A DNA stretch of 64,000 bases from DASUBV01 sp035532295. GTDB lineage: Bacteria > Actinomycetota > Actinomycetes > Streptosporangiales > Streptosporangiaceae. The position numbers and the translations under genes are program-made. Positions 32,595 through 41,458 of the stretch are shown here, one piece after another (the first letter of the stretch is position 1; the number at the start of each line of letters is the position of its first letter). The notes beneath the pieces are model-generated. The model was not told where the DNA came from. It ran no database searches and was given only the letters and a program-made list of their open reading frames with translations. The DNA is taken from positions 1 to 64,000 of the forward strand of contig DATKRH010000058.1 in assembly GCA_035532295.1 (NCBI GenBank), written 5' to 3'.

Positions 32595-33188
32595 TCAAGG
32601 AACCCCTGGGCCACTTAGGCCCCCGCGGTCACCTAAGCTCGCTGCCAGCGATCCGCTGGCAGCGGGCCCGGTGTCGTGGCTGGGCCGGAGCTCTGACCCA
32701 GGCGAAGCGCAATCCCCGCCACCCTTCGCGCTGGCCGCGCCGACCAGCGGAAGCACCCGGTAGCTGATCGGGGCGGCCAGCGCGATGACGGTCGAGGTCC
32801 GCAGCACGCCCGGCACGTCCACGATCGCGTCGACCACCCGCTGCAGGTCGGCGTTGGTACGCGCCACGACGCGGCAGAGCATGTCGCCCGCCCCGGTGAT
32901 CGTGTGCGCCTCCAGCACCTCGGCGATCTGCCCGAGCCGCCCGGCGACCTGGTCGTGGCCGCCCGCCTGGCGGATCTCCAGGGTCACGAACGCCGTCACG
33001 CCGTACCCCACCGCGGCGGGGTCGATGTCGGGTCCGTAACCGGTGATCACGCCCCGGGACTGGAGGCGGTCCAGGCGCGCCTGCACGGTCCCGCGAGCCA
33101 CGCCCAGCCGCCGCGACGCCTCGAGCATCCCCACTCGGGGCTCGCCGGCCAGCAGCTCGATCAGCCGCGCGTCCAGCTCGTCGATCAT
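32595..33188 (-). CDS. Lrp/AsnC-family transcriptional regulator
   Basis: 197 residues. N-terminal helix-turn-helix (DELDARLIELLAGEPRVGMLEASRRLGVARGTVQARLDRLQSRGVI) and C-terminal RAM/AsnC domain (VTLEIRQAGGHDQVAGRL, TITGAGDMLCRVVA). The fold ends near residue 150; the remaining 45 residues are low-complexity and unusual. Divergent from hpd, a place where AsnC-type regulators of tyrosine catabolism are common. Converges on greA with only 5 bp between stops. Confidence 0.92.
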   Translation of the reverse strand: MIDELDARLIELLAGEPRVGMLEASRRLGVARGTVQARLDRLQSRGVITGYGPDIDPAAVGYGVTAFVTLEIRQAGGHDQVAGRLGQIAEVLEAHTITGAGDMLCRVVARTNADLQRVVDAIVDVPGVLRTSTVIALAAPISYRVLPLVGAASAKGGGDCASPGSELRPSHDTGPAASGSLAASLGDRGGLSGPGVP

Positions 33189-33369
33189 CCCGCTCTCCGC
33201 CGCCCTCCGCCGCCCTGCTTCAGCAGACTGTACAGTTTACCCAGCGGTAGCGCGTATCGGCTGAGCACTATGCCTAGCTAAATTGAGAACTATTGCGCAC
33301 CTTGTCAGCCCTGACTCATGCTGGGCTCCCACTGCGAGAACAAGCCGGCGAGGACAAGGGAGCAAGGCC
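33189..33369. promoter_or_regulatory. Lrp-hpd divergent control region with 10-bp palindrome
   Basis: ACTGTACAGT (33227-33236) is a perfect palindrome 39 bp from the regulator start. An AT-rich tract follows at about 33270-33297 (TAGCTAAATTGAGAACTATT), suitable for promoters. Lrp-type proteins often autoregulate and control the neighbour from such regions. Confidence 0.5.
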
Positions 33370-34506
33370 ATGGCACTCGACGCAGCCCGCCCCGAAGCGG
33401 CGCTCGGCGCTCTGCCCGACGAGTTCCCGGTCTCCGGCATGGACGCGGCGGTGTTCGCCGTCGGCAACGCCCGCCAGGCCGCGCACTACTACAGCAGCGC
33501 GTTCGGCATGCGCTGCGTCGCCTACCGGGGCCCGGAGACCGGCTGCCGGGATGAGGCGAGCTACGTGCTGGAGTCCGGCAACGCTCGTTTCGTCATCAAG
33601 GGCGCGGTCCGGGCCGGGACCGCGCTCAGCCAGCAGGTGGCCGCGCACGGCGACGGCATCATCGACCTGGCCATCGGCGTGCCGTCGGCCGAGGCAGCCT
33701 ACGAGCTCGCGGTCGCCCGCGGTGCCGCCGGCATCGACGAGCCCCGGGTCTTCGAGGACACCTACGGCAAGGTGGTGCTCGCCTCCATCGCCGCCTACGG
33801 CGACACCCGGCACACTCTGGTCGAGCGAACCAACTACGCGGGTCCCTACCTGCCGGGCTATGTCGCGGCTGGCCCCCTGACGGCCCACGGCCCCGGGCCG
33901 TTCTTCACGCAGATCGATCACTGCGTCGGCAACGTCGAGCTCGGCCGGATGGATGAATGGGTCGGCTTCTACAGCACGGTCATGGGCTTCACGAACATGA
34001 AGGAGTTCGTCGGCGACGACATCGCCACCGAGTACTCGGCGCTGATGAGCAAGGTGGTCGCCGACGGCAGCCGCAAGGTCAAGTTCCCGATCAACGAGCC
34101 GGCCGCCGGCAAGAGGAAGTCACAGATCGACGAGTACCTGGAGTTCTACGGCGGCCCGGGCGTCCAGCACATCGCGCTGGCCACCGACGACATCGTCGGC
34201 GCGGTCCGGGGCATGCGAGCGGCGGGTGTGGAGTTCCTGGACACTCCGGGCAGCTACTACGACACCCTCGGCGACTGGGCCGGCGACACCAGGGTGCCGC
34301 TGGCGGAGCTGCGCGAACTGCGGCTGCTCGTGGACCGGGACGAGGACGGCTACCTGCTGCAGATCTTCACCAAGCCGGTCCAGGACCGGCCGACCGTGTT
34401 CTTCGAGCTGATCGAGCGGCACGGCTCCGAGGGCTTCGGCAAGGGCAACTTCAAGGCGCTGTTCGAGGCCATCGAGCGCGAGCAGGCCCGGCGCGGCAAC
34501 CTCTGA
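33370..34506 (+). CDS. hpd: 4-hydroxyphenylpyruvate dioxygenase
   Basis: 378 residues from ATG 33370, chosen over an upstream in-frame ATG since homologues begin here and GGGAGCAAGG precedes it. Two vicinal-oxygen-chelate halves. The Fe(II) ligands are His in QIDHCVGNVE, His in VQHIALATDDI and Glu in TVFFELIERHG; the C-terminal lid GFGKGNFKALFEAIEREQARRGNL is typical. Converts 4-hydroxyphenylpyruvate to homogentisate in tyrosine breakdown. No homogentisate dioxygenase gene is adjacent. Confidence 0.96.
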   Translation: MALDAARPEAALGALPDEFPVSGMDAAVFAVGNARQAAHYYSSAFGMRCVAYRGPETGCRDEASYVLESGNARFVIKGAVRAGTALSQQVAAHGDGIIDLAIGVPSAEAAYELAVARGAAGIDEPRVFEDTYGKVVLASIAAYGDTRHTLVERTNYAGPYLPGYVAAGPLTAHGPGPFFTQIDHCVGNVELGRMDEWVGFYSTVMGFTNMKEFVGDDIATEYSALMSKVVADGSRKVKFPINEPAAGKRKSQIDEYLEFYGGPGVQHIALATDDIVGAVRGMRAAGVEFLDTPGSYYDTLGDWAGDTRVPLAELRELRLLVDRDEDGYLLQIFTKPVQDRPTVFFELIERHGSEGFGKGNFKALFEAIEREQARRGNL

Positions 34507-34511
34507 CGGCG

Positions 34512-35732
34512 CTAGCCGAAGATCAGCGTGTAGCCCGTCTTGCGGAGCTGGCTGATGACCGTGTCGCAGTGCTCCGGGCCCCGGGTCTCGACCTGCAGCA
34601 TGACCTCGGCCTCGTCGACGCGCAGGTCGGCGGTGACCCGCTCGTGCACGACCTCGATGACGTTAGCGCCCAGGTCCGCGAGCTCGGACAGCAGGTTCGC
34701 CAGGGCGCCGGGCCGGTCCGGCAGACGGCAGCGGAACGCGAGGTAGCGGCCCGCCGCCGACAGGCCGTGCCGCAGCACCTTGGCCAGCAGCAGCGGGTCG
34801 ATATTGCCGCCCGACAAGACGACGACGACCGGCGGCTCGAACCCGGTCACGTGCTCCAGGATCGCCGCCACGCCGGCCGCCCCGGCGGGCTCCACCAGCT
34901 GCTTGGCCCGCTCCAGGCACAGCAGCAGCGCGCGGGAGAGGTTCTCCTCGGAGACGGTGACGACCTGGGCGCCCAGGCCGGCCAGGATGGCAGTGGTCAG
35001 GTCACCGGGCTGCGCGACCGCGATGCCATCGGCCATGGTCGCCATGGGGACGACGGGCACCGGGTAGCCCGCGGACAGCGAGGCGGGAAATGGCGCGACC
35101 GCCTCGGCTTGCACGCCGATCAGCCGGGCCGCCGGCAGCCGGGCGGCCGCCGCGATGGCGATGCCGGCCGCCAGGCCGCCGCCGCCGACGGGCACCACGA
35201 TCGTGCGCGCCTGCGGGCACTGCTGGGCGATCTCCAGTCCCACCGTGCCCTGGCCGGCGATCACGTCGGGGTGCTCGAACGGATGAATGAAGATCGACCC
35301 GGTCTCCTCCGCGAGCTGCCGCGCCCGGATCAGGGCGGCCTCGACGGACACTCCATGCAGGACGACGTCGGCACCGTAGGACCGGGTCGCGGCGATCTTG
35401 GGCAGCGGGGCACCCGCCGGCATGACCACGGTCGCCCGCGCGCCGAGCTCGGCCGCCGCCAGCGCCACGCCCTGGGCATGGTTACCCGCGCTGGCGGCCA
35501 CGACGCCGCGGGCGCGCTGCGCCGGGGTCAGCCGCGCAATGCGCAGGTAGGCGCCGCGGACCTTGAACGAGCCGGTGCGCTGCAGGTTCTCGCATTTGAG
35601 GTAAACCGGACCGCCGACGAGCTCCGACAGCGCCCGGGACTGCACCAGGAGGGTCCGGCGGATCGTGCCCGCGAGCACCCCGGCGGCCGCGTTCACGTCG
35701 TCGATGCTCACCGGCAGCGGCGTTATCACCAT
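34512..35732 (-). CDS. ilvA: Threonine ammonia-lyase with ACT domain
   Basis: 406 residues. PLP-binding Lys in RTGSFKVRGA, phosphate loop VGGGGLAAG, and SAGNHAQG are classical for threonine/serine dehydratases. A single ACT domain (residues about 325-406, CRLPDRPGALANLLSELADLGANVIEV) follows, as in the shorter TdcB-like actinobacterial enzyme rather than the two-ACT-like E. coli IlvA. Makes 2-oxobutyrate from threonine. Lies 25 bp after the ROK kinase gene. Confidence 0.94.
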   Translation of the reverse strand: MVITPLPVSIDDVNAAAGVLAGTIRRTLLVQSRALSELVGGPVYLKCENLQRTGSFKVRGAYLRIARLTPAQRARGVVAASAGNHAQGVALAAAELGARATVVMPAGAPLPKIAATRSYGADVVLHGVSVEAALIRARQLAEETGSIFIHPFEHPDVIAGQGTVGLEIAQQCPQARTIVVPVGGGGLAAGIAIAAAARLPAARLIGVQAEAVAPFPASLSAGYPVPVVPMATMADGIAVAQPGDLTTAILAGLGAQVVTVSEENLSRALLLCLERAKQLVEPAGAAGVAAILEHVTGFEPPVVVVLSGGNIDPLLLAKVLRHGLSAAGRYLAFRCRLPDRPGALANLLSELADLGANVIEVVHERVTADLRVDEAEVMLQVETRGPEHCDTVISQLRKTGYTLIFG

Positions 35733-35757
35733 GGCTGCAGTCTCCCATTGCCGCGGG

Positions 35758-36717
35758 TCAGTCCGGGGTCCAGTAGCGCTCGGCCGCGAAGATCAGCGCG
35801 GCCGCCCCGACGAGCCCCGCGCTCTGGCCCAGCGCGGCCGGCACGACCTGGACCTGCCGCGCGAACTCCAGGCGGGCGTGCGCGCGCAGCGCGTCGGTCA
35901 GCGGATCGAACAGCAGCGGGCCTGCCTGCGACAGCCCGCCGCCGACCGAGACGACCTCCAGGTCGCACAGGCTAATGGCCGACGCGATCGCGATGCCGAG
36001 CGCCCGCCCGGCCCGCCGCATGGCGGCCAGCCCGACCGGGTGACCCTGCGCGCCGTCGTCGGCCAGTTCCCTGGCGGTCGCGTCCCGCTGTCCGGGCCGC
36101 CAGCCCTGGGCCTGCGCCCACTGGACCAGGGCGGGGCCGCGTGCGATCGCCTCGACGCAGCCCCGGCCGCCGCAGCCGCACACCGGCCCGTCCTGCGGAT
36201 CGACGACGATATGGCCGATGTGACCGGCGTTGCCGGAGGCACCGTTGATCAGCTTGCCGTCGAGGATGAGGCCGCCGCCCACGCCGGTCGAGACGACCAT
36301 GCCGAGCATGCTGGCCCGGCCGCGGCCGGCGCCGCGCCAGTGCTCTCCCGCCGCCATGCAGATCGCGTCGTTGTGCACTCGCACCGGCAGGCCGGGCAGC
36401 CGCCGCGCCAGCCGGTCCCGCAGCGGGAACGCCCGCCAGCCCGGCAGGTTGAGCGGGGAGACCACGCCGGCCGGCCACTCCATCGGCCCCCCGCAGCCAC
36501 AGCCCACGCCGGCCAGCCCGGCGCTGTCGCCAATGCCGGCCTTCTCCAGTACCTCGGTGAACAGCGCCTCCAGCGTGCGCCAGAGCTGCTCGGAGTCGAG
36601 GCCGGCGGGGGTGGGGGTGCGCGCCCGGGTGACCAGGCGGCCGACCGGATCCACCACGCCAGCGGCGATCTTGGTGCCGCCGATATCGAGCGCCAGCGCG
36701 CAGCGCGCGTCCTCCAT
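35758..36717 (-). CDS. ROK-family sugar kinase (glucokinase-like)
   Basis: 319 residues from ATG 36717 (GGGAGG 7 bases upstream; the longer frame adds 25 residues without homology). ATP phosphate loop ALDIGGTKIAAGVVD, sugar-binding GCGCGGPMEWPAG, catalytic HNDAICMAAGEHW, and the ROK zinc motif VCGCGGRGCVEAIARGPAL are all present. No helix-turn-helix, so a kinase and not a repressor. Probable glucokinase, which would also serve the glucose released by the GH116 enzyme. Confidence 0.92.
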   Translation of the reverse strand: MEDARCALALDIGGTKIAAGVVDPVGRLVTRARTPTPAGLDSEQLWRTLEALFTEVLEKAGIGDSAGLAGVGCGCGGPMEWPAGVVSPLNLPGWRAFPLRDRLARRLPGLPVRVHNDAICMAAGEHWRGAGRGRASMLGMVVSTGVGGGLILDGKLINGASGNAGHIGHIVVDPQDGPVCGCGGRGCVEAIARGPALVQWAQAQGWRPGQRDATARELADDGAQGHPVGLAAMRRAGRALGIAIASAISLCDLEVVSVGGGLSQAGPLLFDPLTDALRAHARLEFARQVQVVPAALGQSAGLVGAAALIFAAERYWTPD

Positions 36718-36749
36718 CCCGAGCCTCCCAAGATGCGCGGCTGGCCGAC

Positions 36750-36766
36750 CTCGACATAGTGTCGAG
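36750..36766. promoter_or_regulatory. 7-bp inverted repeat over the -10 of the MoxR-like gene
   Basis: CTCGACATAGTGTCGAG: arms of 7 bp around TAG, in the 51-bp gap between divergent ROK and MoxR-like genes. TAGTGT (36757-36762) within it is a fair -10 and lies 6 bases before the GTG start at 36769, implying a leaderless message under repressor control. Confidence 0.5.
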
Positions 36767-36768
36767 CT

Positions 36769-38226
36769 GTGCAGCCTACGAGTCAGTCTCACTCATCAGC
36801 CCCCCAGCCACTTTCGTCCGCCCCGCCCCGGGCCGCCACCGTGGGCGAACTGCGCGCCAGCGGATACCAGTCGCGCAGCGTCAAGGCAGAGATGCGGGAG
36901 AACCTGCTCGCCGCCATGCGCGCCGGCGAGGACGCCTTCCCCGGCATCATCGGCTTCGGGCAGACGGTGCTGCCGCAACTGGAGCGCGCGATCATCGCCG
37001 GGCACGACGTGATCCTGCTCGGCGAGCGGGGACAGGGCAAGACGCGCCTGATCCGGACGCTGATCCTGCTGCTGGATGAGTGGACCCCGGCGGTCGCCGG
37101 GTGCGAGATCAACGACCACCCCTACGCGCCGGCCTGCGCGCGCTGCCGCCGCCTGGCGGCGCAGCAGGGCGATGACCTGGCGATCGCCTGGCGTCATCGC
37201 GGCGACCGGTACGGCGAGAAGCTGGCCACGCCCGACACGAGCGTCGGCGACCTCGTCGGCGACATCGACCCGGTCAAGGTCGCCGAGGGCCGGACTCTCG
37301 GTGACCCCGAGACCATTCACTACGGGCTGGTGCCCCGGACCAACCGCGGAATTTTCTGCCTGAACGAGCTGCCCGACCTCGCCGAGCGGATTCAGGTCGC
37401 GCTGCTCAACGTGCTGGAGGAACGCGACATCGGCGTCCGCGGGTACGCACTGCGGCTGCCGCTGGACCTCGTCCTGGTCGCCAGCGCCAACCCGGAGGAT
37501 TACACCAACCGCGGCCGGATCATCACCCCGCTCAAGGACAGGTTCGGGGCGGAGATCCGTACCCACTACCCGGTGTCGCTGGAGGCCGAGCTCGCGCTCA
37601 TCCGCCAGGAAGCCCAGATCGCGTGGGGCGGCTCGACGCCGGGCGCGATCCTGCCCGATCACCTCGTGCAGGTCGTCGCCCGGTTCACCCGGCTCGTCCG
37701 GGCCTCGCCCGCCGTCGACGCCCGGTCCGGGGTGTCCGCGCGGTTCGCGATCGCGGCCGCCGAGGCGGTCGCCGCCTCGGCCGTCCGGCGAGCCGCGATC
37801 AGCGGCGAGGAGCAGGCCGTGGCCAGGGTCTGCGATCTCCCGGCGACCATCGCCACGCTGCGCGGCAAGGTGGAGTTCGAGGTCAGCGAGGAGGGCCGGG
37901 AGCAGGAGGTGCTCGATCACCTGCTGCGCCGGGCCATCGCCGAGACCTTCCGGGCCACGCTCGGCAGCGCCGACCTGAACGGGCTGCTGGCCAGGTTCGG
38001 CGAGGGCGGCGTGGTCGAGACTGGCGACCTGCTGGCGGCCACCGACCTGCTGCGCAGGATTGGCGAGGTGCCCGGCCTGGCGAAGATCATGGAGCGGCTG
38101 CACATGGACGGCGGCGAATCGCTCGGCCAGGCGGCGGCGGCGCTGGAGTTCGCACTGGAAGGGCTGTACCTGATGCGGCGGCTGTCGAAGGACTCCCTCG
38201 ACGGCGGCGCTGTCTACCGGACCTGA
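36769..38226 (+). CDS. MoxR/magnesium chelatase-like AAA+ ATPase
   Basis: 485 residues. Walker A GERGQGKT at residues 85-92, Walker B GIFCLNELPDL, sensor 1 LVASANPEDYTNRGRI, and Arg-finger region DRFGAEIRTHYP. An insert after Walker A has CEINDHPYAPACARCRR, with Cys residues spaced like a small zinc site. MoxR-type ATPases act with VWA partners as chaperone-like or metal-insertion machines; the VWA gene follows. I recall the same pair, of similar lengths, as Rv0958-Rv0959. Target unknown. GTG start without a Shine-Dalgarno, probably leaderless. Confidence 0.9.
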   Translation: MQPTSQSHSSAPQPLSSAPPRAATVGELRASGYQSRSVKAEMRENLLAAMRAGEDAFPGIIGFGQTVLPQLERAIIAGHDVILLGERGQGKTRLIRTLILLLDEWTPAVAGCEINDHPYAPACARCRRLAAQQGDDLAIAWRHRGDRYGEKLATPDTSVGDLVGDIDPVKVAEGRTLGDPETIHYGLVPRTNRGIFCLNELPDLAERIQVALLNVLEERDIGVRGYALRLPLDLVLVASANPEDYTNRGRIITPLKDRFGAEIRTHYPVSLEAELALIRQEAQIAWGGSTPGAILPDHLVQVVARFTRLVRASPAVDARSGVSARFAIAAAEAVAASAVRRAAISGEEQAVARVCDLPATIATLRGKVEFEVSEEGREQEVLDHLLRRAIAETFRATLGSADLNGLLARFGEGGVVETGDLLAATDLLRRIGEVPGLAKIMERLHMDGGESLGQAAAALEFALEGLYLMRRLSKDSLDGGAVYRT

Positions 38227-38230
38227 CGGT

Positions 38231-38266
38231 GCAGACGGTGCAGACGGCGCAGACGGCGCAGACGGT
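38231..38266 (+). repeat. Four 9-bp tandem repeats between the MoxR-like and VWA genes
   Basis: Four copies of GCAGACGGT/GCAGACGGC fill the gap between the ATPase stop (38226) and the GGAAAGG ribosome site of the VWA gene. Their number sets the intercistronic distance. Confidence 0.9.
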
Positions 38267-38278
38267 GGAAAGGCAAGC

Positions 38279-40270
38279 ATGAGCGGCTACCGCTACGGTC
38301 CCTACCGGGACGGCCCCGATCCGCTGGAACCGCCCTACGACGTCCGCGGGGCGGTCGACGAGCTCGGCGAATCGGTCCTTGAGGGGGCCGATCCGGCCTC
38401 GGCCCTGCGCGACCTGCTGCGGCGTGGCCTGGCCGGGCATCGTGGCCTGGACGACATGCTCCGCCGGGTGCGGGAGCGCCAGCGTGAGGTCCGCGGCCGG
38501 GGCCGTCTCGACGGCGTCCTGGAGGAGGTCCGCGCGCTGCTCGACACCGCGATCGGCCAGGAGCGGGCGGAGCTGTTCCCCGACCCCGACGACTCCGCGC
38601 GGATGCGCGAGGCGGAGCTGGACGCGCTGCCGTCCGACGCCGCGCAGGCGATCCGGCAGCTCGCTGACTACAACTGGCAGTCGCCGACGGCCCGCCAGAC
38701 CTTCGAGGAGCTCAAGTCGCTGCTGCGGCGGGAGGTCCTGGACAGCCAGTTCCGCGGCATGAAGCAGACCCTGGCCGAGCCGGACCAGGAGGCTCTGCAG
38801 CGCGTCAAGGACATGATGGCCGCGCTCAACTCGATGCTGGCGGCGGACGCCCGCGGCGACCATGAGCAGCAGGATTTCGACGACTTCATGGCGGAGTACG
38901 GCGACCTGTTCCCGGACTCCCCGGCCAACCTCGAGGAGCTCGTCGACTCCCTGGTCCGGCGGATGTCCGCGGCGCAGCGGCTGCTGGACTCGCTCACCGA
39001 CGATCAGCGCGACGAGCTGTCCGGCCTGATGTCGCAGACGCTGGAGGACACCGGCCTGGCCGCCGAGATGGCCTGGCTGGCCGACCAACTGCGGTCCCGG
39101 CGGCCGGACATGGACGCCGAGGGCTGGCCGCGGGCCCGGATGACCGGCCAGGAGCCGCTCGGCCTGGGCGACGCGACCTCGGCCCTGGCCGAGCTCGCGG
39201 ACCTGGCTGAGCTGGAGGACGCACTGCGCCAGGACTATCCGGGCGCCCGGCTGGATGACGTCGACGAGGAGGCCGTCCGCCGCGCGCTGGGCCGTCAGGC
39301 CGTCGATGACATGGCGGCGCTACGGCAGATCGAGCGGGAGCTGGAGCGGCAGGGCTACCTGCAGCGCACCGACGGCCAGCTGGAGCTCACGCCCAAGGCC
39401 GTCCGCCGCCTCGGCGAGACGGCGCTGCGCAAGGTCTTCGCCGAGCTCCCCGAGGGCAGTCACGGCAGCCATGACCAGCGCGGCACCGGGCAGGCCGGGG
39501 AGCTCACCGGCAGCACGCGGCCCTGGCGCTTTGGCGACGAGCAGCCCATCGACGCCGCGGCCACGGTGCGAAATGCCCTGCTACGGGGCGGGATGACCCC
39601 CGCCGGGGTGACCCCCGCCGGGGTGACCGGGCGGGTGCCGCGGGTCCGCCTGAACGTGCGCGACTTCGAGGTCGAGGAGACCGAGCGGCGCGCGACCGCG
39701 GCGGTCTGCCTGCTGGTCGACCTGTCCTATTCCATGGAGCTGCGCGGCACCTGGGGAGCCGCCAAGCAGACGGCCCTGGCCCTGCACGCGCTCGTGCGGA
39801 CCAGGTACCCGCAGGACGCGATCCAGGTGATCGGCTTCTCCAACTATGCGCGGGAGCTGCGCGAGACCGAGCTGGCCAGCCTGAGCTGGGACATGGTCCA
39901 GGGCACGAACCTGCACCACGCCCTGGTGCTGGCCGGCCGGTTCCTCGACCGGCGGCCCGAGCACAACCCGGTCGTGCTGATCATCACCGACGGGGAGCCG
40001 ACCGCTCACCTGCGCCGGGATGGCCAGTTCTGGTTCGACTGGCCCCCGTCGCCCGAGACCCTGGAGCTCACCCTGGCCGAGGTGGACAAGATGACCAGGC
40101 GGCAGGCCACCATGAACATCTTCATGCTCGCCGACGACGAGCGGCTGACCGCCTTCGTCGACGAGGTGGCCAGGCGTAACGGCGGCCGGGTGCTCCGGGC
40201 GGCGGGCGACAGCCTGGGCGAGTACGTCGTCCGGGATTTCCTGCGAACGCGGCGTGAAGGCAGCCGATAG
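38279..40270 (+). CDS. VWA-domain protein, partner of the MoxR-like ATPase
   Basis: 663 residues. The first 420 residues are helical and acidic/Arg-rich (ELGESVLEGADPASALRDLLRRGL, GLDDMLRRVRERQREVRGRGRLD), resembling the middle segment of ChlD-like proteins. The C-terminal von Willebrand A domain has a complete MIDAS: DLSYS from D481, a later Thr in GTNLHHAL, and TDGEPTAH. Two VTPAG units lie just before it (residues 440-450). Probably the metal-dependent adaptor that couples the ATPase to its target. ATG preceded by GGAAAGG. Confidence 0.9.
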   Translation: MSGYRYGPYRDGPDPLEPPYDVRGAVDELGESVLEGADPASALRDLLRRGLAGHRGLDDMLRRVRERQREVRGRGRLDGVLEEVRALLDTAIGQERAELFPDPDDSARMREAELDALPSDAAQAIRQLADYNWQSPTARQTFEELKSLLRREVLDSQFRGMKQTLAEPDQEALQRVKDMMAALNSMLAADARGDHEQQDFDDFMAEYGDLFPDSPANLEELVDSLVRRMSAAQRLLDSLTDDQRDELSGLMSQTLEDTGLAAEMAWLADQLRSRRPDMDAEGWPRARMTGQEPLGLGDATSALAELADLAELEDALRQDYPGARLDDVDEEAVRRALGRQAVDDMAALRQIERELERQGYLQRTDGQLELTPKAVRRLGETALRKVFAELPEGSHGSHDQRGTGQAGELTGSTRPWRFGDEQPIDAAATVRNALLRGGMTPAGVTPAGVTGRVPRVRLNVRDFEVEETERRATAAVCLLVDLSYSMELRGTWGAAKQTALALHALVRTRYPQDAIQVIGFSNYARELRETELASLSWDMVQGTNLHHALVLAGRFLDRRPEHNPVVLIITDGEPTAHLRRDGQFWFDWPPSPETLELTLAEVDKMTRRQATMNIFMLADDERLTAFVDEVARRNGGRVLRAAGDSLGEYVVRDFLRTRREGSR

Positions 40271-40345
40271 GCACTTTTTACCTTCATCGCGCGAACTTTA
40301 ACGTGCGTGGCTTTCGGCATGCCTCCCGCGTGGAAGCTTCACGTC

Positions 40346-40606
40346 ATGAGCACAGCCGACGCCGCGCACCGCCTGGCCCTGGCCGTTCGGGAGGGCGCGA
40401 CGACGGTCCTGGCCGTCGCGGCCATCGTCGCCATCGTGCTCGGGCTGATGTACCTGCTGCGCAGCTGGGACCTGCCGCACCTGCTGCTGGGCCAGGCCCG
40501 CACCGGGGACCGCGTCCGGCGGGCCGTCATCTGCCTGGTCGCCGGCTGCTCCTGCGCCGTCGCGGCCTGGCTGATCCGGCCTCGCCGCCCGGCCAGGAGC
40601 CGATGA
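40346..40606 (+). CDS. Small two-helix membrane protein
   Basis: 86 residues from ATG 40346 (GGAAG upstream); a 13-codon longer start exists. Two hydrophobic segments, VLAVAAIVAIVLGLMYLL and AVICLVAGCSCAVAAWLI, with a basic C-terminus (RPRRPARSR). No family recognised. Confidence 0.6.
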   Translation: MSTADAAHRLALAVREGATTVLAVAAIVAIVLGLMYLLRSWDLPHLLLGQARTGDRVRRAVICLVAGCSCAVAAWLIRPRRPARSR

Positions 40607-40698
40607 GGCGCCGGCACCCGTCGGCCGCGCAGACTCAGCCCCGGCGGAGTCGAGGCCAGCCAGCCGGCCGGGGCAGGTCGCTGCCCTAGGATCACCAC

Positions 40699-41265
40699 AT
40701 GTCCTTTACTGAGCAACTGCTGCTCTGGCTGCACATCGGATTCGCCCTGTTCACGATCGGCCCGGTCAGCGTGGCCATCATGTCAACGCCCCGTTATGTC
40801 AGGGCCCGCAACCTGACCGTGGTCCGTTATCTGTACCGGACCACCCGGATCTTCGCCCTGATCTGTCTCGGGACGCTGATCTTCGGGATCGTCCTCGGCC
40901 AGCAGCGCGGCGATCTCGCCAAGCCGTGGCTGACGGCGGCCATGACGCTGTTCGTCGTGGCGATCGCGCTGCTGGTGATCATCATCCGCGACCAGCGCAA
41001 GGCCATCACCGCGCTGGAAGTAGCCGAAGCGGCCGAGGGGGCCATCGCCCAGGCCAGCAACGGCGGCGCGAGCGTTACGGTGCAGGACTCCAGCCCCGAG
41101 GCCGCCGACGACGCACACGCGGCCGGCGAGCCCGAGCCGGTCCAGCCCGGCGGCCCCGGGACCGCCCGCCAGGTGGCCACCGTCGAGCGCGGCCGGATCG
41201 CCACCATGGGCGCCGTGGTGACCGTTATCTGGCTGGTCATCCTCGTGCTGATGGTGTGGCAGTAA
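40699..41265 (+). CDS. Integral membrane protein, DUF2269-like
   Basis: 188 residues. Helices at the N-terminus (LLLWLHIGFALFTIGPVSVAIMS), ALICLGTLIFGIVLG, LTAAMTLFVVAIALLVIII and a last one (AVVTVIWLVILVLMVW). The N-terminal His/Phe/Gly pattern and Arg-rich loop (RYVRARNLTVVRYLYRTTR) are reminiscent of DUF2269. A 65-residue acidic cytoplasmic insertion separates helices 3 and 4. Function unknown. Confidence 0.75.
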   Translation: MSFTEQLLLWLHIGFALFTIGPVSVAIMSTPRYVRARNLTVVRYLYRTTRIFALICLGTLIFGIVLGQQRGDLAKPWLTAAMTLFVVAIALLVIIIRDQRKAITALEVAEAAEGAIAQASNGGASVTVQDSSPEAADDAHAAGEPEPVQPGGPGTARQVATVERGRIATMGAVVTVIWLVILVLMVWQ

Positions 41266-41458
41266 GAAGGAAGCGGCCTCGCCGACGCCCGGCCCGCCTT
41301 CGGCCCGCGCTTGGCAAAATTAACGTCAATAATTATTGCCAGTATTGGCGTCCTTATGACGGTACCGACCCTTACGGAAGTACGATGCGGGCCGCAGCTA
41401 ACACTGCTCGCGTGACGACACAGGCTGGTGTCGGCATGTCACTTATGAAGGAGAATCA

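Noticed and set aside
33957..35975. 672-residue plus-strand reading frame
   Set aside because: Covers the end of hpd in another frame and the antisense of ilvA and the ROK gene; no fold or ribosome site.
36796..38280. 494-residue minus-strand reading frame
   Set aside because: Antisense shadow of the MoxR-like ATPase gene.
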